This document shows positions 7,516 to 15,522 of a DNA stretch of 40,594 nt, piece after piece; position 1 is the first letter of the stretch, and each line of letters begins with the position of its first letter. The translations under genes were made by a program, and so were the position numbers. Origin of the DNA: Chromatiaceae bacterium (lineage in GTDB: Bacteria > Pseudomonadota > Gammaproteobacteria > Chromatiales > Chromatiaceae); contig REDK01000122.1 of NCBI GenBank assembly GCA_007693535.1, positions 1 through 40,594 of the forward strand, in the 5' to 3' direction. Under the pieces are notes generated by a model, which was given only the letters and a program-made list of their open reading frames with translations, was not told the origin of the DNA and made no database searches.

Positions 7516-9097
7516 AGGCCTCCCGACAGCCGAGTTGAGGCAGTCCCTGGACGAACTTCCGGATACCATGGCCGTGGGCACGGATGCGCCGAACCCGAAT
7601 GAACTCTACGTCGTGCTCGGGCACGAACGCGCGCTGGACCCGGACAGCACGCTTGTCGTCGGAGACCGTGGTACCGGCAAGAGCTTCTGGAGCGCCGCCC
7701 TCAACAGCCCCGTGTCGCGGGCGCTGATCCATGCCCAATTGCCGAAGCTGCACCTGGATCGACTGGAGACGAGTTGGGGCTTCTCGGTCTCCACGCGCAA
7801 CCAGGATCACCCATCCCGCCGCGTGTTGCAGCGCCTTCAAGCTAAATTCGCCGCCGAGGACATCTGGCGCGCCGTGCTGTTGCGGCAGCTTGCGCGCCGT
7901 TACGCAGAGGCACTGGCCTCGGAGCCCTGGGAAGATGCGGTGGGCTTGGTGGCGGCCGATCCAGGCGTGGGAGGCATACCGGACAGCCCTGATTGCCGCT
8001 GGGAAGATGTGGTGGGCTTCGTGGCGGCCGATCCCGAGCAGGAAGAACGGCTGCTGAACCGAATATCGAGCCGGCTCGCGGCCTCAGGCAAACGCCACCT
8101 TGTCGTCTTCGATGCCCTCGACCGCACCGGCTCAGACTGGAAGACCATTCGCGACCTGGTTCGCGGGCTCCTGCAGGTATGCCTGGACTTGAAAGGGCAG
8201 CCCGGCATCCGGGCGAAGGTCTTTCTTCGCCCGGATATGTGGGAGGATCGGGCCATCTGGCAGTTCCCGGACTCCTCCAAGCTGCACCACGGTCGCGTCC
8301 CGCTGGAATGGCGCCGTACCGACCTGTATGGCCTGCTCTGGCATTGGCTGTGCAACCATGGGGACGGCGCCCAGACCTATCGTGAGTGGCTCCATGCGCG
8401 GCATCGCTTGTCCTTCCAGGCAACGCATGCCGATGGCGCGCGGGTCTATCCGATCCCGGCAAGGCTGCGCCAGGACGAAGACCTGCAACAGGAGGTGCTG
8501 CACGACATCGCGACCCGCTACATGGGCACCAACCGCCGGCGTGGACGTACCTACACCTGGCTGCCGAATCACCTTGCAGACGCCAAGGGGCAGGTCAGCC
8601 CGCGCAGCTTTCTGATTGCGGTGCGCGATGCGCAGCGAGAAAGCCGTGCCCGAGGACACAAAGAGGTGCTCCACTGGGAGGGCATCAAGCGTGGCGTGCA
8701 GAGCGCCTCATCGGTGCGGGTGCAGGAGCTGCGCGAGGACTATCCCTGGATTCGGACGGTGTTGGACCCGCTGCACGGGCAGACCGTGCCCTGCGCGGCT
8801 GAAGCGATCGAACAGCGCTGGCAGCAAGCGGGTACCGTGGAGGCGATCGAGCGCGACCGGGCGGCGACTCTTGCTCCGGGGCCTGCCGGCAGCGACGAGA
8901 CCGATGACGAGCGCTTCTACCTGCCGCCGCATGCGCTGGCTTCCGCGTCCGCGGAGGCGCCCGAGCGGGCGTTGCTCCAGGAGTTGCAGCGCATCGGCGT
9001 GATCCGCCGCAGCGATGATGAGCGGGTCGATATCCCGGACCTGTTCCGGGTGGCGGCGGCCATCGGTCGCCGCGGGGGGGTGCGGCCGATCCGCTAG
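7505..9097 (+). CDS. Large P-loop ATPase, third gene of the cassette
   Basis: A 530-residue protein. Walker A GDRGTGKS is at 53-60, a Walker B-like HLVVFDALDRTGSDW at about 198-212, and KVFLRPDMW (about 238-246) just after it, the position where a sensor/arginine element sits in STAND/AAA-like ATPases. The C-terminal approximately 45 residues (LLQELQRIGVIRRSDDERVDIPDLFRVA) look like a winged-helix. The general outline recalls KAP/Sll1717-type P-loop ATPases, but I cannot place it in a named family. The ATG at 7505 overlaps the ParA-like gene by 11 bases. Residues 142-189 contain a tandem 24-residue duplication. It ends about 200 bases before a convergent gene. Product and partner are unknown; coupling to the two upstream genes suggests one complex. 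Confidence 0.8.
   Translation: MTVEGLPTAELRQSLDELPDTMAVGTDAPNPNELYVVLGHERALDPDSTLVVGDRGTGKSFWSAALNSPVSRALIHAQLPKLHLDRLETSWGFSVSTRNQDHPSRRVLQRLQAKFAAEDIWRAVLLRQLARRYAEALASEPWEDAVGLVAADPGVGGIPDSPDCRWEDVVGFVAADPEQEERLLNRISSRLAASGKRHLVVFDALDRTGSDWKTIRDLVRGLLQVCLDLKGQPGIRAKVFLRPDMWEDRAIWQFPDSSKLHHGRVPLEWRRTDLYGLLWHWLCNHGDGAQTYREWLHARHRLSFQATHADGARVYPIPARLRQDEDLQQEVLHDIATRYMGTNRRRGRTYTWLPNHLADAKGQVSPRSFLIAVRDAQRESRARGHKEVLHWEGIKRGVQSASSVRVQELREDYPWIRTVLDPLHGQTVPCAAEAIEQRWQQAGTVEAIERDRAATLAPGPAGSDETDDERFYLPPHALASASAEAPERALLQELQRIGVIRRSDDERVDIPDLFRVAAAIGRRGGVRPIR
7928..8071 (+). repeat. Diverged 72-base tandem duplication inside the cassette ATPase gene
   Basis: Two adjacent units start at the Trp codons at 7928 and 8000, exactly 72 bases (24 codons) apart. 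Each begins WEDxVGxVAADP; the DNA core GGTGGGCTT-G/C-GTGGCGGCCGATCC is nearly identical in both. The second half of the unit has diverged. The copies lie between the Walker A and Walker B elements and keep the frame open, so they add a loop rather than break the protein. Confidence 0.75.
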
Positions 9098-9262
9098 CCG
9101 AGCCGCCTGGTGCGCCGGGTGCGATGGCGCGCATGGCCGGCATTACGGCGCCAGCGCCCATTCGGGGCCTGGTCGTGCACCGCCAGGTCCTGCCGCAAAG
9201 GCGCGCGGCCACGCTGGCGCAACCGGTCTTGCGCAACCGGACAACGCCAACGGCGCGACCCT

Positions 9263-9294
9263 GCCGGCCGCGCCGCGCACCCGGCGCGGCCGGC
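9263..9294. terminator. GC-rich hairpin between convergent genes
   Basis: Perfect 12-base stem (GCCGGCCGCGCC / GGCGCGGCCGGC) with an 8-base loop. It lies 166 bases after the ATPase stop and 5 bases after the GH13 gene stop, so it could serve both convergent units. No T-tract follows on either strand, so termination strength is uncertain. Confidence 0.5.
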
Positions 9295-9298
9295 ACCG

Positions 9299-10681
9299 CT
9301 ACACCACGAAGACGCGCAGGCTGCGGGTGGCCAGTTCGATCGGGGCCTGACCGTTCAGGGGGGCGGGGCGCTCCCGGGCCGGGGTGATCTCGCGGATGGC
9401 CTCGGGGCGGGCCTGCAGCATCCCGGCCAGGCGCTCGATGTCGAGGCTGCGCCGCTCGTGCGGGTCGGCATTGATCAGCACCGCGGCGCGCTCGCTGCTG
9501 CGGGTGGAGCTGCGTAGCAGGCCCACCAGCGGATCATCGGCGGCGGTCAGGCTGCGCTGCGGACCCTCTTCGTTCAGCACCGGGCAGGCCGCCTTCATCC
9601 GGTTGACCTCGGCGATGAAGTCGGTGAGATCGAAGCTCGGTTCTTCCCAATGCTCGGGGCGCGTCTCGACCACGTGCAAGGGGCGCCGAAAGCCGTGTTC
9701 GAAGCCCATCGGCATCATCACGCCGCTGGAGAAACAGGCGGTCAGCAGGTACCAGAAGCGCGATTCCTGGGCGTTGCCGCCGGAGGCGGCGGCGAGGCGC
9801 TCGGTGTCGTGACTCTCGGGGAAGGCCACCGAGGGCGCCAGATGGCGAAACTGCTCGTATTGCTCCAGCAGCCATTCCCCGCGCAGGTCCCACCATTTGG
9901 CGCTGTTGAAGAAATAATCGAAGCCGGCCGGGCGCAATTGCGCGACCTGTTCCATCGGGGCACCGAGGGTCTCAGCAAAGAAGCAGGCGTCCGGCACGCG
10001 CCGGCGGGCCGCCGCGATCAGGGTCTGCCAGACCTCGCCGGGCAGCTTGTAGGCGGCATCGCAACGAAAGCCGCGAAAGCCCAGGTCGAGGTAATGGTCG
10101 ATCAGGTCCTGCCAATAGGCGAGGATCGCCTGGCGCGCCGGGCGCGGGCGGTAGTCGAGTTCGGCCAGGTCTTCCCAGACCGTGACCCGGCCGGGGTCGT
10201 TCGGGTCGACCGCGAATGGCGCGCACACTCGCCCATCGGCGCCGCGGGCATACCAGTCGGGGTTGTGCGTCACCAGTGGCGAATCTTGCGCCGTGTGGTT
10301 GATCACCAGGTCCATCATCACCGCCAGCCCGGCCTGCTCCGCGGCACGGGTGAAGCGCTGCAACAGGGCTGGCGGCGGCTCGCGGCTGGCGCCCTGCAGC
10401 AGCGGATGCAGCCGGTAGTAGTCGCGGATCGCATACAGGCTGCCGGACCCCCCCGGCTCGTGGAAGGGGTTCAGAAAGATCCAGTTGAAGCCCATCGCGG
10501 CGATCGCCGGCAGATGCCGCTCCCAGTCCGCCACGCTGCCGGCCAGGGTTGGGAACAGATTGTAGATGCGCGGTCCTTCCGGGCGGGCGGGGGCGTCGGT
10601 GGCGGCGCTGGCAGTGGAGGCGGCGGCGGGGCGTTCGGAGGTGCTGGCGACGGGGTTGGCGGCGGGGTTCGACAGGGGCAT
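9299..10681 (-). CDS. Alpha-amylase family (GH13) glycoside hydrolase/transferase
   Basis: Enzyme acting on alpha-1,4 glucans or related sugars. From the ATG at 10681 it is 460 residues, mostly a (beta/alpha)8 barrel. Catalytic residues are in place: nucleophile D208 (GFRGFRCDAAYKLP), acid/base E237 (ACFFAETLG) and transition-state Asp D292 (FPESHDTER). The early motif VMMDLVINHTAQDSPL is also typical. The overall look resembles the catalytic core of GlgE-like maltosyltransferases (GH13_3), but it lacks their long N-terminal domains, so it may be a shorter relative. The first approximately 35 residues are Ala/Ser/Pro-rich and probably disordered; no clear signal peptide is seen, so it is likely cytoplasmic. 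It stands alone, with no glg genes nearby. Confidence 0.85.
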   Translation of the reverse strand: MPLSNPAANPVASTSERPAAASTASAATDAPARPEGPRIYNLFPTLAGSVADWERHLPAIAAMGFNWIFLNPFHEPGGSGSLYAIRDYYRLHPLLQGASREPPPALLQRFTRAAEQAGLAVMMDLVINHTAQDSPLVTHNPDWYARGADGRVCAPFAVDPNDPGRVTVWEDLAELDYRPRPARQAILAYWQDLIDHYLDLGFRGFRCDAAYKLPGEVWQTLIAAARRRVPDACFFAETLGAPMEQVAQLRPAGFDYFFNSAKWWDLRGEWLLEQYEQFRHLAPSVAFPESHDTERLAAASGGNAQESRFWYLLTACFSSGVMMPMGFEHGFRRPLHVVETRPEHWEEPSFDLTDFIAEVNRMKAACPVLNEEGPQRSLTAADDPLVGLLRSSTRSSERAAVLINADPHERRSLDIERLAGMLQARPEAIREITPARERPAPLNGQAPIELATRSLRVFVV

Positions 10682-10892
10682 GGTGGCAGGCTCGGTTGTT
10701 ATAGTTCGGCCGGGGATTGTGCCCCGATTCCAGCGCCCGGCACAGGGCATTTTCACCAGGCAAAAGCGTCAGCGGGCCGCGGCCCTGATCGCTTCGGGCC
10801 GTGGATGGTCCGGGATCGGGGCGCGGGTACCAGGGACGCTCCGCGAGTACCCCTCCGGCAGCGCCTACCGCCCTCTGGTCCCGGCCAGGTTC

Positions 10893-10921
10893 ATCTGATC
10901 TTCATGTCATCTCCATCTGGC
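10893..10921 (+). promoter_or_regulatory. Possible PhoB binding site (Pho box)
   Basis: Three 7-base blocks lie exactly 11 bases apart: ATCTGAT (10893), ATGTCAT (10904) and ATCTGGC (10915). The Pho-box half-site is CTGTCAT with an 11-base period. The middle block matches 6 of 7 positions and the first 4 of 7; the third is poor. It lies 58 bases before the start of a PlcP/LpxH-like gene, a family that is Pho-regulated in other bacteria. The assignment is suggestive only. Confidence 0.35.
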
Positions 10922-10978
10922 TGCAATCGAAGCGCGGGAACATAGCGCCCAGTCCATTGTCCGCGAGGCGGCTGTGCC

Positions 10979-11800
10979 ATGGGTCCCGTCGAACGTCTGC
11001 ATCCGTTGAAGTACCGGTCGATCTGGCTGTCCGATATCCATCTCGGCTTCCGCGGCTGCCAGGCCGAATTCGTGCTGGAGTTCCTGCACGCGACCGATTG
11101 CCGCCAGCTCTATCTGGTAGGCGATATCGTCGATCTCTGGGCCATGCGCCGGGGTATCCACTGGCCGCAGTCGCACAACAACGTGGTGCGCGCACTGCTG
11201 GACAAGGCCCGCGACGGCACCCAGGTGATCCTGATCCCTGGCAATCACGATGAGTTGCTGCGCACCCATATCGGCACCGATTTCGGCGCCGTGCAGGTGC
11301 GCGACGAGGTGCTGCATACCACCGCCGACGGCCGCCGACTGCTGGTGCTGCATGGCGATCGCTTCGATCAGGTGGTGCAGCACGGGCGCTGGCTGGCGCT
11401 GCTGGGGGCAGGGCTCTACGACCTGCTGCTCGGGATCAATCATCGAGTGAACGCGGTGCGCCGCGCCCTGGGCCGCGATTACTGGTCACTGGCCGGCTAT
11501 CTGAAGCATCGGATCAAGAAGGCGGTCAGTTACATCGGCAACTTCGAGCAGGCCCTGGCCGCCGAGGCGCGCCGCCGCGGTGCCGACGGCATCGTCTGTG
11601 GCCATATCCATCATGCCGAGATCCGCGACATCGGCGGCGTGACTTACTGCAACTGCGGCGACTGGGTGGAGAGCTGCACCGCGCTGGTGGAGCACCACGA
11701 CGGGCGCCTGGGCCTGCTGCGCTGGACCGAGGGCCTGCAGGTGCTCGCCGACGAGGCACCCACGCCGCTCCCGGCGGCGGCCATGGCGCGGGCCGGTTAG
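10979..11800 (+). CDS. PlcP/LpxH-like metallophosphoesterase
   Basis: Calcineurin-like metallophosphoesterase of 273 residues. Metal-binding motifs are complete: DIHLG (D19, H21), VGDIVD (D49), PGNHDE (N89, H90), LHGDRFD (H125) and the late GHIHHAE. Family members are annotated as UDP-2,3-diacylglucosamine diphosphatase (lipid A synthesis), but the HWPQSHNNVV, HTTADGRRLLVLHGD and CGDWVESCTALVEHHDGR segments match the PlcP type. PlcP is a phospholipase C that removes phospholipid head groups during phosphate starvation in alphaproteobacteria. The Pho-box-like repeat just upstream fits that alternative. No glycosyltransferase gene (the usual PlcP partner) is adjacent. The ATG at 10979 is used; the substrate remains open. 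Confidence 0.8.
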   Translation: MGPVERLHPLKYRSIWLSDIHLGFRGCQAEFVLEFLHATDCRQLYLVGDIVDLWAMRRGIHWPQSHNNVVRALLDKARDGTQVILIPGNHDELLRTHIGTDFGAVQVRDEVLHTTADGRRLLVLHGDRFDQVVQHGRWLALLGAGLYDLLLGINHRVNAVRRALGRDYWSLAGYLKHRIKKAVSYIGNFEQALAAEARRRGADGIVCGHIHHAEIRDIGGVTYCNCGDWVESCTALVEHHDGRLGLLRWTEGLQVLADEAPTPLPAAAMARAG

Positions 11801-12023
11801 CCAGCACCGCCCGCGCCCGGTTGGCGCACGCTGCGACTCGGGCATGCGCTGCGCTTGATCGAATCAGCGCCAGCGCCAGCAGCGCCCGTTGGCGAGTGAA
11901 TCCGCCGCGCGGTGTCGTCCCCGGGACGGCTGATCGTCAGCCGCACCCAACGCCCAGCGTGCGCACCGCGGCCCGGGATGGGATGATGCGGCGCTGCTCT
12001 GGCTCGGCAGCAGGCGCACGCGC

Positions 12024-12854
12024 ATGGCATCCCCTCTCCTCGAACTCATCGCGATTACCAAGTCCTATCCGCGCCCGGGCCGCTGGTGGTGGCCGGTCGG
12101 CAACCCGGCGCAAACCCCAGCACAAACCCGGGTACTGGGGCCGGTCGCACTGACGCTCGCCGCCGGTGAATCGGTCGGGCTGGTGGGGGAGTCCGGTAGC
12201 GGTAAGACCACGCTGGCACGCATCGCCGCCGGTCTGATCCCGCCGACGACCGGCCAGGTGTACTGGGAGGGGGTGGCTCTGGCGGCGCTGGCACCCAGCG
12301 CGCGGGCCGCGTGGCGGCGGCAGGTGCAGTATGTCTTTCAGCATCCGCTCGCGGCGCTCAATCCCCGGCGCCGGATCGGGGCCAGCCTGGACTGGACCTT
12401 GCGCGGGCTGACCCGGCTGGAGCGCGCCGGCCGCGCTAGCCGGATCGACGAGGTGGCCGCCTGGGTCGGCCTCGGCACGGCCCTGCTCGGCCGCTATCCG
12501 CATGAACTCTCCGGGGGGCAGGCACAGCGGGTGGCGATTGCCCGCGCCCTGCTCGGGGCGCCGCGGCTGCTGATCCTCGACGAGCCGGTCGCGGCCCTGG
12601 ATGTCTCGCTGCAGGCGCAGGTGCTGGACCTGCTGGCTCACCTGCGCGAACGCCTGGGCCTCGGCTATCTGTTCATCTCCCACGACCTGGCCGTGGTCGA
12701 GCGCCTGTGTTCGCGCCTCCTGGTCATGCAGGCCGGGCAGGTCTGCGAGCAGGGACCGCGCGAGACGATCCTCGCCGCCCCGCACCATCCCTATACCCGG
12801 GCCTTGCTGCAGGCGGTGCCCCGGCTGCCCCCAGGCGCGGCCTACCAGGCATAG
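12024..12854 (+). CDS. ABC transporter ATP-binding protein, OppF/DppF type
   Basis: ATPase of a peptide/nickel-type ABC importer, on the cytoplasmic face. The 276 residues contain Walker A GESGSGKTT (55-63), a Q-loop in VFQHPLAALNPRRRIG, signature LSGGQ (162-166), Walker B LLILDEP, and the H-loop in FISHDLAVV. The C-terminal HPYTRALLQAVP is diagnostic of the oligopeptide (OppD/F) subfamily. The family normally has about 320 residues, so the C-terminal extension is short here. No permease, binding protein or OppD partner flanks it, so the rest of the transporter must be elsewhere or lost. Its last 13 bases overlap the end of the convergent mipA-like pseudogene. Confidence 0.88.
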   Translation: MASPLLELIAITKSYPRPGRWWWPVGNPAQTPAQTRVLGPVALTLAAGESVGLVGESGSGKTTLARIAAGLIPPTTGQVYWEGVALAALAPSARAAWRRQVQYVFQHPLAALNPRRRIGASLDWTLRGLTRLERAGRASRIDEVAAWVGLGTALLGRYPHELSGGQAQRVAIARALLGAPRLLILDEPVAALDVSLQAQVLDLLAHLRERLGLGYLFISHDLAVVERLCSRLLVMQAGQVCEQGPRETILAAPHHPYTRALLQAVPRLPPGAAYQA

Positions 12855-13678
12855 ATCGCCCCCATCCCATAGACCCATTGGTCGCGGCTGCCGCGGTCGG
12901 CGACGATCGGGCTGTCGGCGGCATCGCCGAGCAGCCGCGCGTACAGGACCCCGGCGGCCAGATGCCATTGCGGACTCAGATGCAGCAGGGCCGCGGCCCA
13001 GCCACGGACATCGCGCAGTCCGTCACCGGCCCGATACACCGGCAGGCCGCTGGCGAGGGCATCGATGGGGCTGATGCCGAAGTAGGTGTTCATATAGTCG
13101 CCACTGCCATAGGTGGCAGCGATGCCGCCACCGAGTACCAGCGGCAGCGCGATCGGCTGGGCATAGTGGGCATTGAGCCCGGCGGTCCAGCCCTGCTCGT
13201 TGCCACTCGCATCCCACAGCGATCAGCCACTGATGCCGGCCTGTTGGCGCGGGTCGATTGGGGCACGCCACCGATAGCCACCGAACCGGCCCAGGTTGAT
13301 GGCGCTGTCGATGCTGCGCAGGCGGCGAATCACCGGATCATCCACGCGACCGCGGCCGAAGCGCAGTTGCGCCACCGGACCCAGCCGCCAGTTCGGCGTA
13401 TCGAGCAGATTGCCCCGCAGGTCATTGACCAGCAGCCGCACGAAGCGCTCGCCCCCGAGACCGAGCTGGACCAGCGGCGCGACCCCGACCGCCGTCTCGT
13501 TGGACCCCAGGTAGCGGGGATAGGCACCGACGCCGAGGCCGGCGAAGTTGGGCAGATCGAACTCCAGCGGGATGACCAGCTCGTCGGCCGCGGCACTGCT
13601 GGCTAGCAGCAGGCTGGCGAGCAACCGACTGGCACAGCGACAGGCGGTGGGGCGCGCTGGCAGGGGGCGGTCGAACAT
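12842..13678 (-). pseudogene. MipA/OmpV family outer-membrane protein gene with one in-frame stop
   Basis: Reading from an ATG at 13678, a signal peptide (SRLLASLLLASSAAADE) leads into an OmpV-like barrel (GVGAYPRYLGSNE...VQLGLGGERFVRLL). The frame meets TGA at 13223-13225 (after ...DPRQQAGISG), then continues in the same frame as SLWDASGNEQGW and on to the family's typical ending (STYFGIS-like NTYFGISPIDALASGLPVY, RLLGDAADSPIV, final aromatic). Total length is about 278 codons, normal for the family, with no other lesion. So it is a single nonsense mutation, a sequencing error, or far less likely a recoded codon. MipA members assist murein-hydrolase complexes or respond to the environment. 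The 3' end overlaps the convergent ABC gene by 13 bases. Confidence 0.8.
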
Positions 13679-13755
13679 ACTGGTCTCCGGGCGGCCAAGG
13701 GGCGCCGGATAGCAGCCGGCCGGGCCACTCCGCACCCGGACGGCAGCCGCGGTGC

Positions 13756-15495
13756 TCAGCGCCCTGCGGCACGCAACAGCCGGTCGAGGAGTGGATCGGC
13801 GGCGACCCGTCGCCAGTAATCCTGGTGCATGGCCCGGCTGCGCTCGGCGTCGATCTGCACCTCGATCAGCAGCGGCCGGGGCGGCGGCGCGGCCAGGGCG
13901 GCGCTCAGGGCGGCGGCATCGCCGACGGCCTGGTGCACCACTCCGAACGCTGCCGCCAGAGCCGCCAGCGGCGGGGCCACCGGGGTACGCCACAGGCGTT
14001 CGTAATCGGGTAGGCCGCGCTGGGGCAGATAATCGAAGATGCGCCCACCGCCATTGTTGATCACCAGCAGCGGGCGCTGCCAGTGCTCGGCGAGCAGCAG
14101 GCCGCTCAGGTCATGACAGAGAGACAGGTCTCCCAGCAGCCCCCAGGTGGGCACCCCGGCGGCATTGCTGCCCGCCAGGGTGGAGAGCTGGCCGTCGATG
14201 CCGCTGACGCCGCGATTGCCGAGCACGCGCACCCCGGGCGGGAGCGGACCGGACCAGGTATCAAGCTGGCGGATGGGCAGGGAGTTGCTACATAGCAGGG
14301 CCTCGTCGGGCGCCAGGTGTGGGAATAGGGTACGAATCACTTGGCCCTCGCACCAGGGGGCGGTGGCAAGTTCGGCCGCCGCCAGAGCCGCCACGCGCGC
14401 CTCGGCGGCGCCCCAGCGGGCGTACCAGTCCGCGTCCGGGGTGCCGACGCCGGCCGCGGCGAGGGCCGCCAGCAGGGCCGCGGGCGGGGCCGTCAGGCGG
14501 GCAATCAGATCGTGCTCGGGGTCGGACCAGCCGCCGGCCGGGTCACACAGGATGCTGGGGATGCCCGCAAGCCAACGCCCCAGGGTCTTGGAGACCGGCG
14601 CGGCACCAACCCGTAGCACCCAGTCCGGGCGCAACGCGGCCGCCGCTGGGTGGCGCAGCAGGCTGTCGTAGTGGCTGCTGCAGACCATCGCGTCGGCCGC
14701 GGGGGTGGTCCGCAGGCCAGACAGTGGATCAGCCAGCACCGGTAAGGCCAGGGCGGCTAGGCTGGGCCAGGGCAGGGCGGCTAGCCCAGCCCGATCCGCG
14801 CCCGGTCCGCACACCAGCAGGCCACGCCCCGCGGGCCAGTCGCCCGGCTGCAGGCCGTCGAGACGGAGGCCGGGCACCGGCGGCGGTCGTCCCGGGCCGG
14901 GGGGGGGCGCTACCAGATCTGCCGCTGCGATGCAGTCGGCATCCGGCACCAGTGGTTCGTCGAACGGCAGGTTGACCTGTACCGGCCCCGGGTGTGGCCC
15001 TTGCGCCTGGGTGCCCGCGCGCAGGCCCAGGGCGCGGATCGCCTTCAGCGTCGCCGGATCGGCACTGGGCAGGCCCGGATCATGGGCCTCGCGCACGAAG
15101 GCGCCGAACAGGCGGGTCTGATCGATGGTCTGGTTGGCGCCGAAGCCGCGCAGCCGGGGTGGGCGGTCGGCGCTGAGCAGTAAGAGCGGCAGCCCGGTCT
15201 CGGCGGCCTCAATCACGGCTGGATACCAGTGCGCCGGGGCGCTGCCGGAGGTGGCCAGCAGGGCCACCGGGCGGCCGCTAGCGCGGGCCAGACCGAGGGC
15301 GAAGAAGGCGGCGCTGCGTTCGTCCAGGATCGGGGTCAGCGGTAGCTGGCCGGCCGCCTCGCAGCGTTGTGCGGCTAGCACCATCGGGGTGGAGCGCGCG
15401 CCCGGCGACAGCACCAGCCGCGTCAGGCCGGCGGCTAGCAGGCCATCCAGCAGGGCCAGGCACCAGCGCAGGCTGGTACAGGGGTTGGCGGTCAT
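13756..15495 (-). CDS. menD: SEPHCHC synthase, menaquinone biosynthesis (MenD)
   Basis: ThDP-dependent 2-succinyl-5-enolpyruvyl-6-hydroxy-3-cyclohexene-1-carboxylate synthase: condenses isochorismate with 2-oxoglutarate, the second step to menaquinone; cytoplasmic. 579 residues, a normal length. Landmarks are the N-terminal SPGARSTPMVLA, the conserved Glu in ILDERSAAFFALGLARASG, LLATSGSAPAHWYPAVIEA, the substrate-site RPPRLRGFGANQTIDQ, and the ThDP/Mg motif LLGDLSLCHDLSG followed by INNGGGRIFDYLP. It lies 27 bases downstream of menF in the same direction, forming an operon with it and probably with the alpha/beta hydrolase ahead. menC, menE, menB and menA are not in the window. Confidence 0.95.
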   Translation of the reverse strand: MTANPCTSLRWCLALLDGLLAAGLTRLVLSPGARSTPMVLAAQRCEAAGQLPLTPILDERSAAFFALGLARASGRPVALLATSGSAPAHWYPAVIEAAETGLPLLLLSADRPPRLRGFGANQTIDQTRLFGAFVREAHDPGLPSADPATLKAIRALGLRAGTQAQGPHPGPVQVNLPFDEPLVPDADCIAAADLVAPPPGPGRPPPVPGLRLDGLQPGDWPAGRGLLVCGPGADRAGLAALPWPSLAALALPVLADPLSGLRTTPAADAMVCSSHYDSLLRHPAAAALRPDWVLRVGAAPVSKTLGRWLAGIPSILCDPAGGWSDPEHDLIARLTAPPAALLAALAAAGVGTPDADWYARWGAAEARVAALAAAELATAPWCEGQVIRTLFPHLAPDEALLCSNSLPIRQLDTWSGPLPPGVRVLGNRGVSGIDGQLSTLAGSNAAGVPTWGLLGDLSLCHDLSGLLLAEHWQRPLLVINNGGGRIFDYLPQRGLPDYERLWRTPVAPPLAALAAAFGVVHQAVGDAAALSAALAAPPPRPLLIEVQIDAERSRAMHQDYWRRVAADPLLDRLLRAAGR

Positions 15496-15522
15496 GGGCG
15501 CTGGCGACCTCGGGGCCGTGGC

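Noticed and set aside
5638-7581. 647-codon open frame on the minus strand
   Set aside because: It lies opposite the HEPN-like and ParA-like genes, whose motifs are clear; its composition is shadow-like.
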